From contig NZ_JACAIS010000002.1 of the NCBI RefSeq assembly GCF_030325625.1, positions 395,913 through 459,912 of the forward strand: DNA of 64,000 nucleotides. Direction: 5' to 3'. The notes under the pieces are model-generated. The model made no database searches and had not been told where the DNA came from. It saw only the letters and a program-made list of their open reading frames with translations. The translations under genes and the position numbers were made by a program. This document shows, one piece after another, positions 25,473 through 34,039 of the stretch (position 1 is its first letter; each line of letters begins with the position of its first letter). The DNA is from Sphingobacterium sp. N143 (GTDB lineage: Bacteria; Bacteroidota; Bacteroidia; Sphingobacteriales; Sphingobacteriaceae).

Positions 25473-27899
25473 CTAATTCCGTAAAGGCTTCCCTTTTGTC
25501 AACATATGCTGAATTCTTTCGAGTGTTTTACGTTCAGCACAAAGTTCAAGGAAGGTCTTGCGTTCAAGATCCAATAAGTATTGTTCGGATACTTCCGTTG
25601 GTGAGGACAGGTTACCACCACACATCACCCAGCCCAGTTTTTCCGAGATTTTGCGGTCATAGTCGGAGATATAATTTCCTTCACGCATTGAAGATGCACC
25701 GACATATACGATACCCAAACCCTGATTACCCAGCACTTTGATATCGTTTCGAGGCACTGGTTGCACATATCCATCCGCAAGTTCCAGCGCTTTTGCCTTT
25801 GCATCCGCAAGCAGGCGTGCGCGGTTCATCGTAATCGCAAATTTATCCTTCTGCAAATAGCCTAATTCGTAGGCTTCGTAAGCCGAGGTTGATACTTTCG
25901 CCTGGCCAATAGTCAGGAATTTATCCTTTAATGTATTCTGTACGATCTGGTCATCTTTAAATTCTTCAGAAGCCCGCAACGTAAATTCCTTGGTTCCACC
26001 ACCTCCTGGGATCACACCGACACCTAATTCCACTAATCCCATATAGGTTTCGGCATGGGCCTGCACAAAGTCTGCATGCATTGAGAATTCACAGCCACCA
26101 CCCAGCGTCATCTGAAATGGGGCGACAACAACTGGAATGGATGAATAACGCAAACGCATGGAGGTATTCTGAAAAGCACGAACCGCCATATTTAACTCAT
26201 CAAAATCTTGCTCTACCGCCATCATGAAAATCATGCCGATATTAGCTCCTGCGGAGAAATTTTTTCCATCATTGGAAACAACCAATCCACGGTATTCTTT
26301 TTCAGCCAGATCTATCGCTTTGTTCAATCCCTGAATTACATCACCGCCAATGGTATTCATCTTGGTATGAAACTCGCAATTGATGATGCCATCACCAAGG
26401 TCAATAATAGAAACGCCAGTATTTTTCCAGATTGTTTTGCTTTCACGGATATGGTCCAATACGATCAGATCTTCCGCTCCAGGAATAGGTTTATACGATT
26501 TGGAGGCGATATCATAATAATGACGGACGCCATTTTCTATTTTATAGAAAGATTCATATCCGGCATCCAACATTTCATGCACCCAGGATGCCACTTCCCC
26601 ATCCTGCCCTGGCAAACGCTTCTCCTCAGCCTTGATTTTAGTCAAGGTTTCACGCACGCCCAAAGCATCCCACACTTCAAAAGGCCCTAACTCCCATCCA
26701 AATCCGGCACGCATGGCATCATCAATACGGAAGAAATCGTCTGTGATTTCAGGGACACGACGTGAAACATATTCAAACAAGGGATAATGCATCGCACGGA
26801 ACAGTTCCGCTGCTTTATCTGTTCCCTGTTCGTATACTTTCATCCGTTTATGGATATCTTCCACAGGTTTGGTAGCCTCTAAGGTTGTGGACTTCACCTT
26901 TTGCTGCGAGCCAAATGTTAATGTTTTAAGATCCAGGGAGAGGATTTCAGAATTACCATCCGCAGCTTTTACCTTTTCATAGAATCCTTTTTTTGTTTTC
27001 TCACCTAACCACTTGTTTTCAACCATCTTATTAATAAAAGCTGGCAGCTGGAAGACGCCTTTTGCTTCGTCTTCGGGAGCGTTCTGCGCCAGGCCGTTGG
27101 CGACATTCACCAATGTATCGAGCCCGACAACATCAGCCGTACGGAAAGTTGCCGATTTGGGATGCCCCATCGCAGGTCCCGTATATTTATCCACTTCTTC
27201 AACGGTGAGCCCCAGAGCTTCCACCAGATGTGTTACGGCTAGCATCGAGTAAACACCGATACGGTTACCGATAAAGGCGGGTGTATCCTTACACAGCACA
27301 ACGGTCTTCCCCAGCATCTTATCACCAAAATGAAGGATAAAATCAACCACTTCTGGCTTCGTGTGGGGAGTAGGAATCACTTCCAATAAAGGCAGATAGC
27401 GCGGCGGATTGAAGAAATGCGTACCGCAGAAATGATCTTTAAAATCTTCACTACGCCCTTCTGTCATCAGATGAATAGGAATACCAGAGGTATTGGAAGT
27501 AATCAATGTGCCTGGTTTACGGAACTGCTCTACGCGATCAAAAACAGATTTCTTAATATCCAAACGCTCGACAACGACTTCAATGATCCAGTCTACCTGA
27601 GCGATATCTTTGAGGTTATCGTCAAAATTGCCAGTTTTGATACGTTTTACAAATGATTTGCTATAAATTGGTGAAGGATTTGTCTTTAAGGCAGTTTCTA
27701 ACGAAGTATTGACGATCCGATCTCGAACGGCCTTACTTTCCAATGTTAGACCTTTCGATTGTTCTGCAGGCAGCAGTTCACGGGGAACAATATCCAGCAA
27801 CAAAACTTCGATACCAATGTTAGCAAAATGACATGCAATTCGCGAGCCCATAACACCCGAACCGAGAACTGCCACTTTTCTAATATTTCTGTTCATCAT
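25473..27899 (-). CDS. fadN: 3-hydroxyacyl-CoA dehydrogenase / enoyl-CoA hydratase fusion
   Basis: An 808-residue bifunctional beta-oxidation enzyme. The N-terminal half is 3-hydroxyacyl-CoA dehydrogenase (NAD motif VLGSGVMGSRIA near residue 10; CGTHFFNPPRYLPLLEVI; DTPAFIGNRIG). The C-terminal part from about residue 490 is an enoyl-CoA hydratase (GKNFSAGANIG oxyanion region, MTLGGGCEFSMHAD and VELGVGVIPGGGG). This order is the reverse of E. coli FadB and matches Bacillus FadN. The start is one of two adjacent ATGs at 27899 or 27896; an in-frame GTG at 27917 is less likely. It follows the MarR regulator by 40 nt. A repeat-bounded cassette separates it from fadA. Confidence 0.92.
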   Translation of the reverse strand: MMNRNIRKVAVLGSGVMGSRIACHFANIGIEVLLLDIVPRELLPAEQSKGLTLESKAVRDRIVNTSLETALKTNPSPIYSKSFVKRIKTGNFDDNLKDIAQVDWIIEVVVERLDIKKSVFDRVEQFRKPGTLITSNTSGIPIHLMTEGRSEDFKDHFCGTHFFNPPRYLPLLEVIPTPHTKPEVVDFILHFGDKMLGKTVVLCKDTPAFIGNRIGVYSMLAVTHLVEALGLTVEEVDKYTGPAMGHPKSATFRTADVVGLDTLVNVANGLAQNAPEDEAKGVFQLPAFINKMVENKWLGEKTKKGFYEKVKAADGNSEILSLDLKTLTFGSQQKVKSTTLEATKPVEDIHKRMKVYEQGTDKAAELFRAMHYPLFEYVSRRVPEITDDFFRIDDAMRAGFGWELGPFEVWDALGVRETLTKIKAEEKRLPGQDGEVASWVHEMLDAGYESFYKIENGVRHYYDIASKSYKPIPGAEDLIVLDHIRESKTIWKNTGVSIIDLGDGIINCEFHTKMNTIGGDVIQGLNKAIDLAEKEYRGLVVSNDGKNFSAGANIGMIFMMAVEQDFDELNMAVRAFQNTSMRLRYSSIPVVVAPFQMTLGGGCEFSMHADFVQAHAETYMGLVELGVGVIPGGGGTKEFTLRASEEFKDDQIVQNTLKDKFLTIGQAKVSTSAYEAYELGYLQKDKFAITMNRARLLADAKAKALELADGYVQPVPRNDIKVLGNQGLGIVYVGASSMREGNYISDYDRKISEKLGWVMCGGNLSSPTEVSEQYLLDLERKTFLELCAERKTLERIQHMLTKGKPLRN

Positions 27900-27939
27900 A
27901 ACATATTTATCATGCACATCTGTACATTTGGTTTAACTT

Positions 27940-28380
27940 CTACACAGTTACTTCTTCCTTATAATTGTTGGCAAGCTCATTGAGCTTGGCCAAGGAAGCA
28001 ATCAACTGATCTCGTTCCTTTTCCGAGAAATTATCGGCCAGATACTGATTAAAATTGCGAACGACATCTTTGGCAATTCTTCTTTTTTCACGGCCTAGAT
28101 CAGTCAGGTAAACTTTTACCGAACGCTTATCTGTTGCACTGGTTTCACGGTAAATGAATCCTAAGGACTCTAAATTATTCAACACCCGAGATAAACTTGT
28201 TGTTTTTACTCCTGTCAAATTTGCAATCTGAGAAACAGGCGTACCCTCTTTATGGATATTGATCAAAATATAACCCGCAGCCTGGGTAAACCCATATTGT
28301 GAAGCAATTTGATTATATTTATTGGCGATAGTCTGCCATCCTGTTTTCAAAAAATAGTCGATTGTCTGATTTTGGTTCAT
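27940..28380 (-). CDS. MarR-family transcriptional regulator
   Basis: A 146-residue winged-helix dimeric regulator. The DNA-binding core is visible at residues about 40-100: GTPVSQIANLTGVKTTSLSR (helix-turn-helix), LESLGFIYRETSATDKRSV (wing with the DKR signature). Helices at both ends form the dimer interface. As the first gene of the fad operon it most likely represses it and responds to an acyl-CoA or fatty acid. A 14-nt inverted repeat overlaps the predicted transcription start and is a natural autoregulatory site. Confidence 0.92.
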   Translation of the reverse strand: MNQNQTIDYFLKTGWQTIANKYNQIASQYGFTQAAGYILINIHKEGTPVSQIANLTGVKTTSLSRVLNNLESLGFIYRETSATDKRSVKVYLTDLGREKRRIAKDVVRNFNQYLADNFSEKERDQLIASLAKLNELANNYKEEVTV

Positions 28381-28402
28381 AAGCGTACGCTCAAGCTATT
28401 TA

Positions 28403-28416
28403 TTATGCTTGCATAA
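28403..28416. promoter_or_regulatory. Candidate MarR operator
   Basis: TTATGC-TT-GCATAA, a perfect inverted repeat with 6-nt arms. It lies directly downstream of the -7 box of the marR-fad promoter, where binding would block transcription initiation. Confidence 0.5.
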
Positions 28417-28448
28417 CAAATATAACAGTTAGAATTAAGAATAACAAA
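28417..28448 (-). promoter_or_regulatory. Promoter of the marR-fadNAE operon
   Basis: On the minus strand: TTTG (28448-28445), 20-nt spacer, TATATTTG (28424-28417). This is a full match to the Bacteroidota promoter, about 36 nt upstream of the marR start. Confidence 0.7.
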
Positions 28449-28624
28449 CTGGAAAACACAATTTTTGTCATTTATTCGTCAGTACATTTTTAAGCTATCA
28501 TTTTCTAATTTTCAGTTTCAAAATTAAATTGTGGAAAACTTTTAAATACTGATACACAATATCATAAAATAATATGGAAGACTTTTATTAACAGCTCATG
28601 TGTAATAATCAAAATTAATTGCGT

Positions 28625-28632
28625 TAAATTTG
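28625..28632 (+). promoter_or_regulatory. Candidate -7 box of the dioxygenase gene
   Basis: TAAATTTG ends 23 nt before the ATG at 28656. No -33 TTTG was found. Confidence 0.45.
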
Positions 28633-28655
28633 TCCTGAACAAATATCAATATCGT

Positions 28656-29618
28656 ATGGCTTTAGTAAACATACCTCGCTTGGATCTGTTGCATTATACA
28701 CAAGGGACCCAAGAGCAACGGAATCAATTTATTCAGGATATTGGCAGAGCTTTTAATGAAACTGGCTTTGTAACGATTGCAAATCATGGTTTATCGAAAG
28801 AATTAATTGAGGAATTATATCAGGTGGTTCCAGAATTCTTTGGTTTACCAACGGAAACAAAAGAAAAGTACGAATTTCCGGAACTTGCAGGTCAACGCGG
28901 CTATACAGCAAAAGGAAGAGAAAAAGCAAAGGATGCCAAGACCCCAGATTTAAAAGAATTTTGGCAACGCGGACAGACCATCGTTGGTGAAGAATATTCG
29001 AAAACAGAATTTCCGGACAATCCTGAAGTAGAAGAAATTCCACGTTTTAATGGTGTAACTGCTGAAGTCTACAAAAAATTAGAGGATACAGGCCGTGAGC
29101 TCCTGAAAGCAATTGCTACTTATTTAGATCTTGAGGAAAACTATTTTGAGCAATTTGTGATCAATGGAAACTCGATCCTACGTGCAATCCATTATTTTCC
29201 GATCAATGATCCAGATGCCTTGGCTCCGGATGCCGTACGTGCAGGTGCTCATGAAGATATTAATTTGATCACCCTGTTAATTGGGGCCAGTGCCGATGGT
29301 CTGGAAGTATTGACAAAAGATGGCGAATGGTTTCCAATCAAAGCAAAAGGTGAAGATATTGTGATCAACGTAGGCGATATGCTCCAGCGCCTGACCAACA
29401 ACAAGCTCAAATCAACAACCCATCGTGTGGTCAATCCTCCGCGTGAAAAAATGGGAACTTCACGTTTTTCGATCCCATTCTTTTTACACCCGAAATCGTC
29501 CATGAGTCTGGCTTCACTAGATTCTTGTATCGATGCAGAGCATCCTAAAGTATATGAAGATTATACCGCTGGCCAGTATTTAGATGAACGGCTGAGAGAG
29601 ATCGGATTAAAAATGTAA
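28656..29618 (+). CDS. 2-oxoglutarate/Fe(II) dioxygenase, isopenicillin N synthase-like
   Basis: A 320-residue soluble protein. The N-terminal non-heme dioxygenase domain (FNETGFVTIANHGLSKELIE) precedes a double-stranded beta-helix core. The iron triad is visible as H and D in GAHEDINLITLL (here HED) and the distal H in KSTTHRVVNPP; the 2OG-binding Arg is in TSRFSIPFF. It is similar in length to plant-type and bacterial isopenicillin N synthase-family oxygenases. The substrate is unknown. It is a single-gene unit divergent from the fad operon. Confidence 0.88.
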   Translation: MALVNIPRLDLLHYTQGTQEQRNQFIQDIGRAFNETGFVTIANHGLSKELIEELYQVVPEFFGLPTETKEKYEFPELAGQRGYTAKGREKAKDAKTPDLKEFWQRGQTIVGEEYSKTEFPDNPEVEEIPRFNGVTAEVYKKLEDTGRELLKAIATYLDLEENYFEQFVINGNSILRAIHYFPINDPDALAPDAVRAGAHEDINLITLLIGASADGLEVLTKDGEWFPIKAKGEDIVINVGDMLQRLTNNKLKSTTHRVVNPPREKMGTSRFSIPFFLHPKSSMSLASLDSCIDAEHPKVYEDYTAGQYLDERLREIGLKM

Positions 29619-29677
29619 CCCAAAGAGCAGATCACTTGATGAGTTCGACCTTGCAATAGGCCATGGTGCACTGGACA

Positions 29678-29730
29678 AATTCATTCATAAAAAAGGCCAA
29701 TCGATGATTGGCCTTTTTTATGAATGAATT
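29678..29730. terminator. Bidirectional terminator
   Basis: Positions 29678-29701 pair with 29707-29730 (24 bp) around loop CGATG, with an A tract and a T tract inside the stem. It serves the dioxygenase (+) and the barrel gene (-). Confidence 0.88.
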
Positions 29731-30496
29731 ATTTTAACTTATAGCCTACTCCTACATTCATGAAAATATTATGCAATCCAAAACTGATACTTTCAAATCC
29801 TGTCTGCATAATATTATTGAATCCGTAATCAACCTGTGCCAATCCGAAGAATTTCTGGTTAATCGCATAATGCGCCCCTAAGCTCATCCCTACATCAACA
29901 CTACGTATACTTTCAGCGAAGTCATAATCGGCATTATCGACGATAATCTTATTGCCTGTCGGCTGTTCGTGTCTCAGATAGCCATTATATGCTTCTCCAT
30001 AGAATTCTTTTTTTACTGCAAAAGAAATGTATGGACCAGCTTGGACGTTCCAGCGGTTTGAAATCTGATAAGTCGCCTGTACGGGAATTGACAGGTAGAG
30101 ATTGTGAACTTTAGTTGTAATATCTCCAGTATAATACCCTCTTAACTCCTCTTTTGCATCATTTACGGCATTAAAGGTTGTCTTATATCCCTTAACATTC
30201 GCCTCGGTATCCATTCCTTTACCTTCAAAGGTCAAACCTAAGGACAGCCCCCAACTGGAATCAATGTGGTAATTGGCCCTTGCCCCTACGAAAAATGGAA
30301 CGTTGGGATGATAACTTTTAATTTTTCTAATTTCCCGTGGCAAGGATAAAGGGGCCGCTCCTCCGATCTTCCCCCCTAGCATAACATGGAAATCCAATTT
30401 ACTTCCAAAACCGTCAATGGTATGCTGAGCCTTAACCGTAGTCCCCATACAAACGATTATTGCGATCAGGATAATACTATATTTTTTAATTTTCAT
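29729..30496 (-). CDS. Outer-membrane beta-barrel protein (porin family)
   Basis: A 255-residue protein with a signal peptide ending TVKAQ. The rest alternates polar and hydrophobic residues in the manner of an 8-10-strand barrel, with FFVGARANYHID, WGLSLGLTFEGKG, LSIPVQATYQIS and a C-terminal FMNVGVGYKLK strand. This matches the Bacteroidota OMP_b-brl_2/PorT-like family. Its ATG overlaps the stop of the upstream lipoprotein gene (TAATG), so the two are translationally coupled and probably work together at the outer membrane. The function is unknown. Confidence 0.8.
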   Translation of the reverse strand: MKIKKYSIILIAIIVCMGTTVKAQHTIDGFGSKLDFHVMLGGKIGGAAPLSLPREIRKIKSYHPNVPFFVGARANYHIDSSWGLSLGLTFEGKGMDTEANVKGYKTTFNAVNDAKEELRGYYTGDITTKVHNLYLSIPVQATYQISNRWNVQAGPYISFAVKKEFYGEAYNGYLRHEQPTGNKIIVDNADYDFAESIRSVDVGMSLGAHYAINQKFFGLAQVDYGFNNIMQTGFESISFGLHNIFMNVGVGYKLK

Positions 30497-31692
30497 TACT
30501 TCTTTGTTACAATTTTGAGTTCATCTACCATTAACTTACTTCCAACAGCCCCGATAAAACTGTCTCCATATTTACTGGAGGTCATTACGATAGCAATGCT
30601 ATAGTCTAAATTAGCGACATCAGTTTCATCGACTAATTCCTTATAGACAAAAGGTATTGTAAACTTCACAAAACCTACCCCTTCAGTAGCGCCACCATTT
30701 TCCAGCCGGGCAATAGCCACTATACTTGGATCCGTCAAAATATTATGCCCTGTCAAATAAGACACTTTCTTCTTTGGATCTGGTTCGGATGCCATCAGCT
30801 TCTTGCGGTTATAGAAAACAGCATAGATATCACATGAATCTTTGCTGTTCACGGGATTCAGGTTTTTATCTGTCACCTTTGCCCCTGGGCTATATTTATA
30901 GTATCCTTCCAACGTTAATGGCATTTGGTTGAAAGGCAGACCAAACTGAGTCGCAGATAAAGGATCTGATAATACGGGCCCCGTATCAAATGAACCAATA
31001 AATAGATTTCCGGCCGCTATGGGTTTTTCAAACATCGCTCCAAAAGCACCGGTAAGTTTAGTCTCCAACAATGCCGCTCTTGTCCCAGAGTATGCTTCAG
31101 TGCTCGTTTTAGTGGGATAAGATTCAGGCTCCTTTACTCCGCCTCCTAAACTCAATGTAAGTGAAAAGCTCGGATTCCCGGATGCCCAATTATAGAAATC
31201 TTGGCCATCAATCTTATTGAAGAAAATGGTATACTTGTCATCCTTATCAATGGAAAAATCCTCAAATCCATACTCCGTGGGGACAAAGCCACCATCTGTT
31301 TTTACGATTTTAACCAGGTAATTCTTCGTAAATTGCCTATCCTCAGAGGTAACTTTATAATATACGCCATTCTTTAACAATTGATCGACAATAACTTTGT
31401 TGGTATCTTGTTCACCTGATGGCATCGCCAAAGAATCTTTTAAAAGTTCAATCGAAGCCCCAGGTGTTAAATCAAAATCCATATTCAGCTTCGTAAGATC
31501 ATCGATATTGGGCTGTAAATAGAGCGTAACCTGATTATTTGAAATTACGGGATTCAACAGAAATACATCTTCGGCAGTCCGAACGCCCACAATATCTGCT
31601 TCCATATTGAGCGCTTCTTCTTTTATACAACTACCCAAACAAAATAGTAGCATAAAACAAATTACCCCCCTGTAAATTCGCCTTTGTTTCAT
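30496..31692 (-). CDS. PCMD-domain lipoprotein (putative carbohydrate metabolism)
   Basis: A 398-residue lipoprotein with a signal peptide and lipobox LGSC. The N-terminal Ig-like part (residues about 40-130, VTLYLQPNIDDLTKLNMDFD and TKNYLVKIVK) resembles the DUF-type sandwich that precedes PCMD domains. The C-terminal half (about 140-395) has the PCMD pattern: YGFEDF, FYNWASGNPSFSL, AALLETKL, GFVKFTIPF and the closing MVDELKIV. Bacteroides homologues are structurally characterised as carbohydrate-binding-like surface proteins of unknown activity. It is the first gene of a two-gene operon with the barrel protein. Confidence 0.78.
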   Translation of the reverse strand: MKQRRIYRGVICFMLLFCLGSCIKEEALNMEADIVGVRTAEDVFLLNPVISNNQVTLYLQPNIDDLTKLNMDFDLTPGASIELLKDSLAMPSGEQDTNKVIVDQLLKNGVYYKVTSEDRQFTKNYLVKIVKTDGGFVPTEYGFEDFSIDKDDKYTIFFNKIDGQDFYNWASGNPSFSLTLSLGGGVKEPESYPTKTSTEAYSGTRAALLETKLTGAFGAMFEKPIAAGNLFIGSFDTGPVLSDPLSATQFGLPFNQMPLTLEGYYKYSPGAKVTDKNLNPVNSKDSCDIYAVFYNRKKLMASEPDPKKKVSYLTGHNILTDPSIVAIARLENGGATEGVGFVKFTIPFVYKELVDETDVANLDYSIAIVMTSSKYGDSFIGAVGSKLMVDELKIVTKK

Positions 31693-31752
31693 AAAATATA
31701 GAATTAGTGTAAATTAAGCATCAATGTCATTAACCTTTCCATTGAGATCTGG

Positions 31753-31760
31753 CAAAGCTA
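31753..31760 (-). promoter_or_regulatory. Candidate -7 box of the lipoprotein-barrel operon
   Basis: The minus strand reads TAGCTTTG, about 60 nt upstream of the lipoprotein start. The nearest TTTG is only 13 nt upstream, so the -33 match is poor. Confidence 0.4.
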
Positions 31761-31839
31761 CTACTCTCGGTTTCAAAAAAAGTCATTTCTATGACCTTTT
31801 CTTTCCTAGGCAACTAATTCTTTACACGGCAGAAAAGGA

Positions 31840-32202
31840 TTAGCTGTTTTTGATTTCCTGTTTAACTTTTCCAGGGAGGCTTTCAACAATTAGGTTATAA
31901 CTATGCAAAATAAGTTCTTCCAATGCCTTATCGTCGAGCTCCCTGTTGGCAATAACTGTATTCCAATGTTTTTTGTTCATATGATATCCCGGAAGCACGG
32001 TCTGCTCGTATCGCTCGCGCAACTCAATGGCCCGCTCCGGGTCACATTTAACATTAAATCGCAACTCATCAATCTGATCAAGGCCTACCAATAGAAAAAT
32101 TTTTGCACCGACCTTAAATACCAATGTATCTGGTCCAAAAGGGGTTTCCTCAGTGACAGGCCCCAAGGCTAAACTATAATCTCTTAAATCTTCGATATTC
32201 AT
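31840..32202 (-). CDS. MmcQ/YjbR family DNA-binding-fold protein
   Basis: A 120-residue protein with the YjbR double-wing fold pattern: GPVTEETPFGPDTLVFKVG, IFLLVGLDQIDELRFNVKCD, and HMNKKHWNTVIAN near the C-terminus. E. coli YjbR has this fold, but its cellular role is not defined. It is a single small gene without visible operon partners. Confidence 0.88.
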   Translation of the reverse strand: MNIEDLRDYSLALGPVTEETPFGPDTLVFKVGAKIFLLVGLDQIDELRFNVKCDPERAIELRERYEQTVLPGYHMNKKHWNTVIANRELDDKALEELILHSYNLIVESLPGKVKQEIKNS

Positions 32203-32389
32203 ATGTAAATAATTTATTCGATGTTTTCATGCTACGTCAAGGACAATAAGTTGCTGTACTATCGGGCAAGAGCATTTCCTCATTTCTGTTTTTAAATCAA
32301 CTGCCCGCTTAATCACTGCTAAACAGCCATATATATAAATTTGACAATAATCCATATAAATCTAACAAAACAGCCCATCAATTTAAATC

Positions 32390-32397
32390 TAAATTTG
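32390..32397 (+). promoter_or_regulatory. Candidate -7 box of the ankyrin gene
   Basis: TAAATTTG, 64 nt upstream of the ATG. A second TAAATTTG lies at 32336-32343. Neither has a clear -33 TTTG. Confidence 0.4.
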
Positions 32398-32461
32398 TAA
32401 TACACTCAAAAGCAAATAGAAGCAAAATAAATAGAAACACATATTTAAATCATAAATCAAC

Positions 32462-33130
32462 ATGGGAAAATGGTATTTTAAGATCGTTATGCTTGTTATG
32501 CTATCATTATTATGTGTACAATGTAAAGGCATGGAAACAACACAGCAGGAAAACATCGTTGAGGCCGTCTCCAAAGGACAGGTTGCGGTGGTCACAAAAC
32601 TCTTAGAAGCTGGCGCTGACGCCAACCAGCGAGGGGCGAACACTAAACCGTTGCTATTGATCGCAACGGAAAATAGGGATATTGAAATGGCTAAACTGCT
32701 CGTAAAGCATGGTGCCAATGTAAATAGTCAGGACAATATATTGAACAGTGCCTTTCTATATGCTGGTGCATCCGGCTATACAGAAATGGTCAAACTCTAT
32801 CTTGACCATGGCGCCGATTTCAACATCTTTAACCGCTACAATGGTTCAGCACTGATTCCCGCCTGTGAGCGGGGGCATGTGGAAACTGTAAAATTACTGG
32901 CAAACACCAAGGGCTATCCTATTGATCATATCAATCGGCTGGGATGGACAGCACTTTTGGAAGCGATCATCTTAGGTAATGGAAGTCAAAAATATGTTGA
33001 TATCGTCAAGATCTTACTGGAAGCCAAATGCGACCCGAATATTGCAGATCATGAAGGCGTATCGCCGTTGGAACATGCTAAACGGAAGGGTTTTACCAAA
33101 ATTGTCGAAATACTGGAGGCCAATGACTAA
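32462..33130 (+). CDS. Ankyrin-repeat lipoprotein
   Basis: A 222-residue protein. A signal peptide with lipobox CVQC (Cys about residue 21) is followed by about six ankyrin repeats from residue 33 onward. Typical cores are VVTKLLEAGADANQRG, MAKLLVKHGANVNSQD, MVKLYLDHGADFNIFN, TVKLLANTKGYPIDH and IVKILLEAKCDPNIAD. Ankyrin repeats bind proteins. Short periplasmic ankyrin proteins in Gram-negatives sometimes act with catalase or as immunity-like proteins, but nothing nearby supports a specific role. It converges on the thioredoxin-like gene. Confidence 0.85.
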   Translation: MGKWYFKIVMLVMLSLLCVQCKGMETTQQENIVEAVSKGQVAVVTKLLEAGADANQRGANTKPLLLIATENRDIEMAKLLVKHGANVNSQDNILNSAFLYAGASGYTEMVKLYLDHGADFNIFNRYNGSALIPACERGHVETVKLLANTKGYPIDHINRLGWTALLEAIILGNGSQKYVDIVKILLEAKCDPNIADHEGVSPLEHAKRKGFTKIVEILEAND

Positions 33131-33167
33131 CCGGAATAGAACTAAACTATTAAAAACAGCTTTTTAA

Positions 33168-33201
33168 ACATACAGCCTATCGGTCATGATAGGCTGTATG
33201 T
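33168..33201. terminator. Bidirectional hairpin between convergent genes
   Basis: A 14-bp perfect stem (33168-33181 with 33188-33201). No long T tract follows on the plus strand (TTGCTATG); on the minus strand it is followed by TTAAAAAG. Confidence 0.6.
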
Positions 33202-33221
33202 TGCTATGATGTATTGTGATT

Positions 33222-33776
33222 TTATTTTGTCAAAAGCGCCTGGATCTCCTGCTGGATCTCCGCCCCCTTGTCCGTGTTATACCACTTCTGAATCTCTTCT
33301 TTGATTTCGGAGAACTCTTTCCCCGCTCCCTTTAAATGTAGAAACAATTGCTGGCAGGCTGCCGGTCTGGGTCCCCATACCGCCATATCCTGACCTTCCT
33401 GATTACGAATAACCAAGATTGGAATCGATTTGCCCCCATTGGTCAAATAGGATTCAATCAGAAAAGGTGCGCTGTCCCGAAGTTGAATATCCAGTGTAAT
33501 ATTTGGGTTTTTGGCTGCCATCTTAGCGAGCATGGGAACGGAATGCGCAGCATCTCCACACCAAGGTTCTGTAATGATAATCCAATGCTGCGGCTCTGAA
33601 ACGGTCGTGATAAATTGCTGAAAATCCGCAGTAGGCTCAAAACGTTTCAACCAACGTCCCATTCTTGCCCAATTCATTTTAGTATACTGATAATATTCTT
33701 CATCCAGATAGGCGGGGTACTTTTCAGGATGATTTAAGATATCTTCAAATTGCCGTAAATACTCTTCAAATGTCAT
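33222..33776 (-). CDS. Thioredoxin-like protein with WCGD motif
   Basis: A 184-residue cytosolic protein starting MTFEEYLRQFED. The thioredoxin fold begins near residue 65 (HWIIITEPWCGDAAHSVPML) and includes the cis-Pro segment KSIPILVIRN. This matches the Thioredoxin_9-type family. The active site has one Cys only (WCGDA), so a classical CxxC dithiol is missing. Residues 1-60 are an N-terminal helical extension. A frame extended to 33842 was rejected because the family starts at MTFEEY. The function is unknown; a monothiol or structural role is possible. Confidence 0.82.
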   Translation of the reverse strand: MTFEEYLRQFEDILNHPEKYPAYLDEEYYQYTKMNWARMGRWLKRFEPTADFQQFITTVSEPQHWIIITEPWCGDAAHSVPMLAKMAAKNPNITLDIQLRDSAPFLIESYLTNGGKSIPILVIRNQEGQDMAVWGPRPAACQQLFLHLKGAGKEFSEIKEEIQKWYNTDKGAEIQQEIQALLTK

Positions 33777-34014
33777 AACATCTATTTTGTGCACAAAGGT
33801 AATTTTTACTTCCAACTTTGTCAAAAATCCTTGGCCCAACAATCTGTACCAGATGTAAAAAAATACAGAAGAGTCTCACTGATTGCTGAAACACATCTAA
33901 AAGGTTCTGTTAAACGGTTATCCATAAGTGAATCCATCCTATTGGCTTTACGTAATATGCCTCAATCATGGTACATATACTAAAGATTTTACATGGATTA
34001 ATGGAGAACTCATT

Positions 34015-34022
34015 TATCTTTG
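34015..34022 (+). promoter_or_regulatory. Candidate -7 box of the barrel-GLPGLI operon
   Basis: TATCTTTG ends 17 nt before the ATG at 34040. There is no clear -33 TTTG. Confidence 0.45.
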
Positions 34023-34039
34023 AAAGATACAATCCGTAA

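Noticed and set aside
33789..33983. Plus-strand 64-codon frame upstream of the barrel gene
   Set aside because: Its first part is antisense to the upstream region of the thioredoxin-like gene. The rest (KKYRRVSLIAETHLKG) looks faintly protein-like, but I see no promoter or homology, so I left it unannotated.
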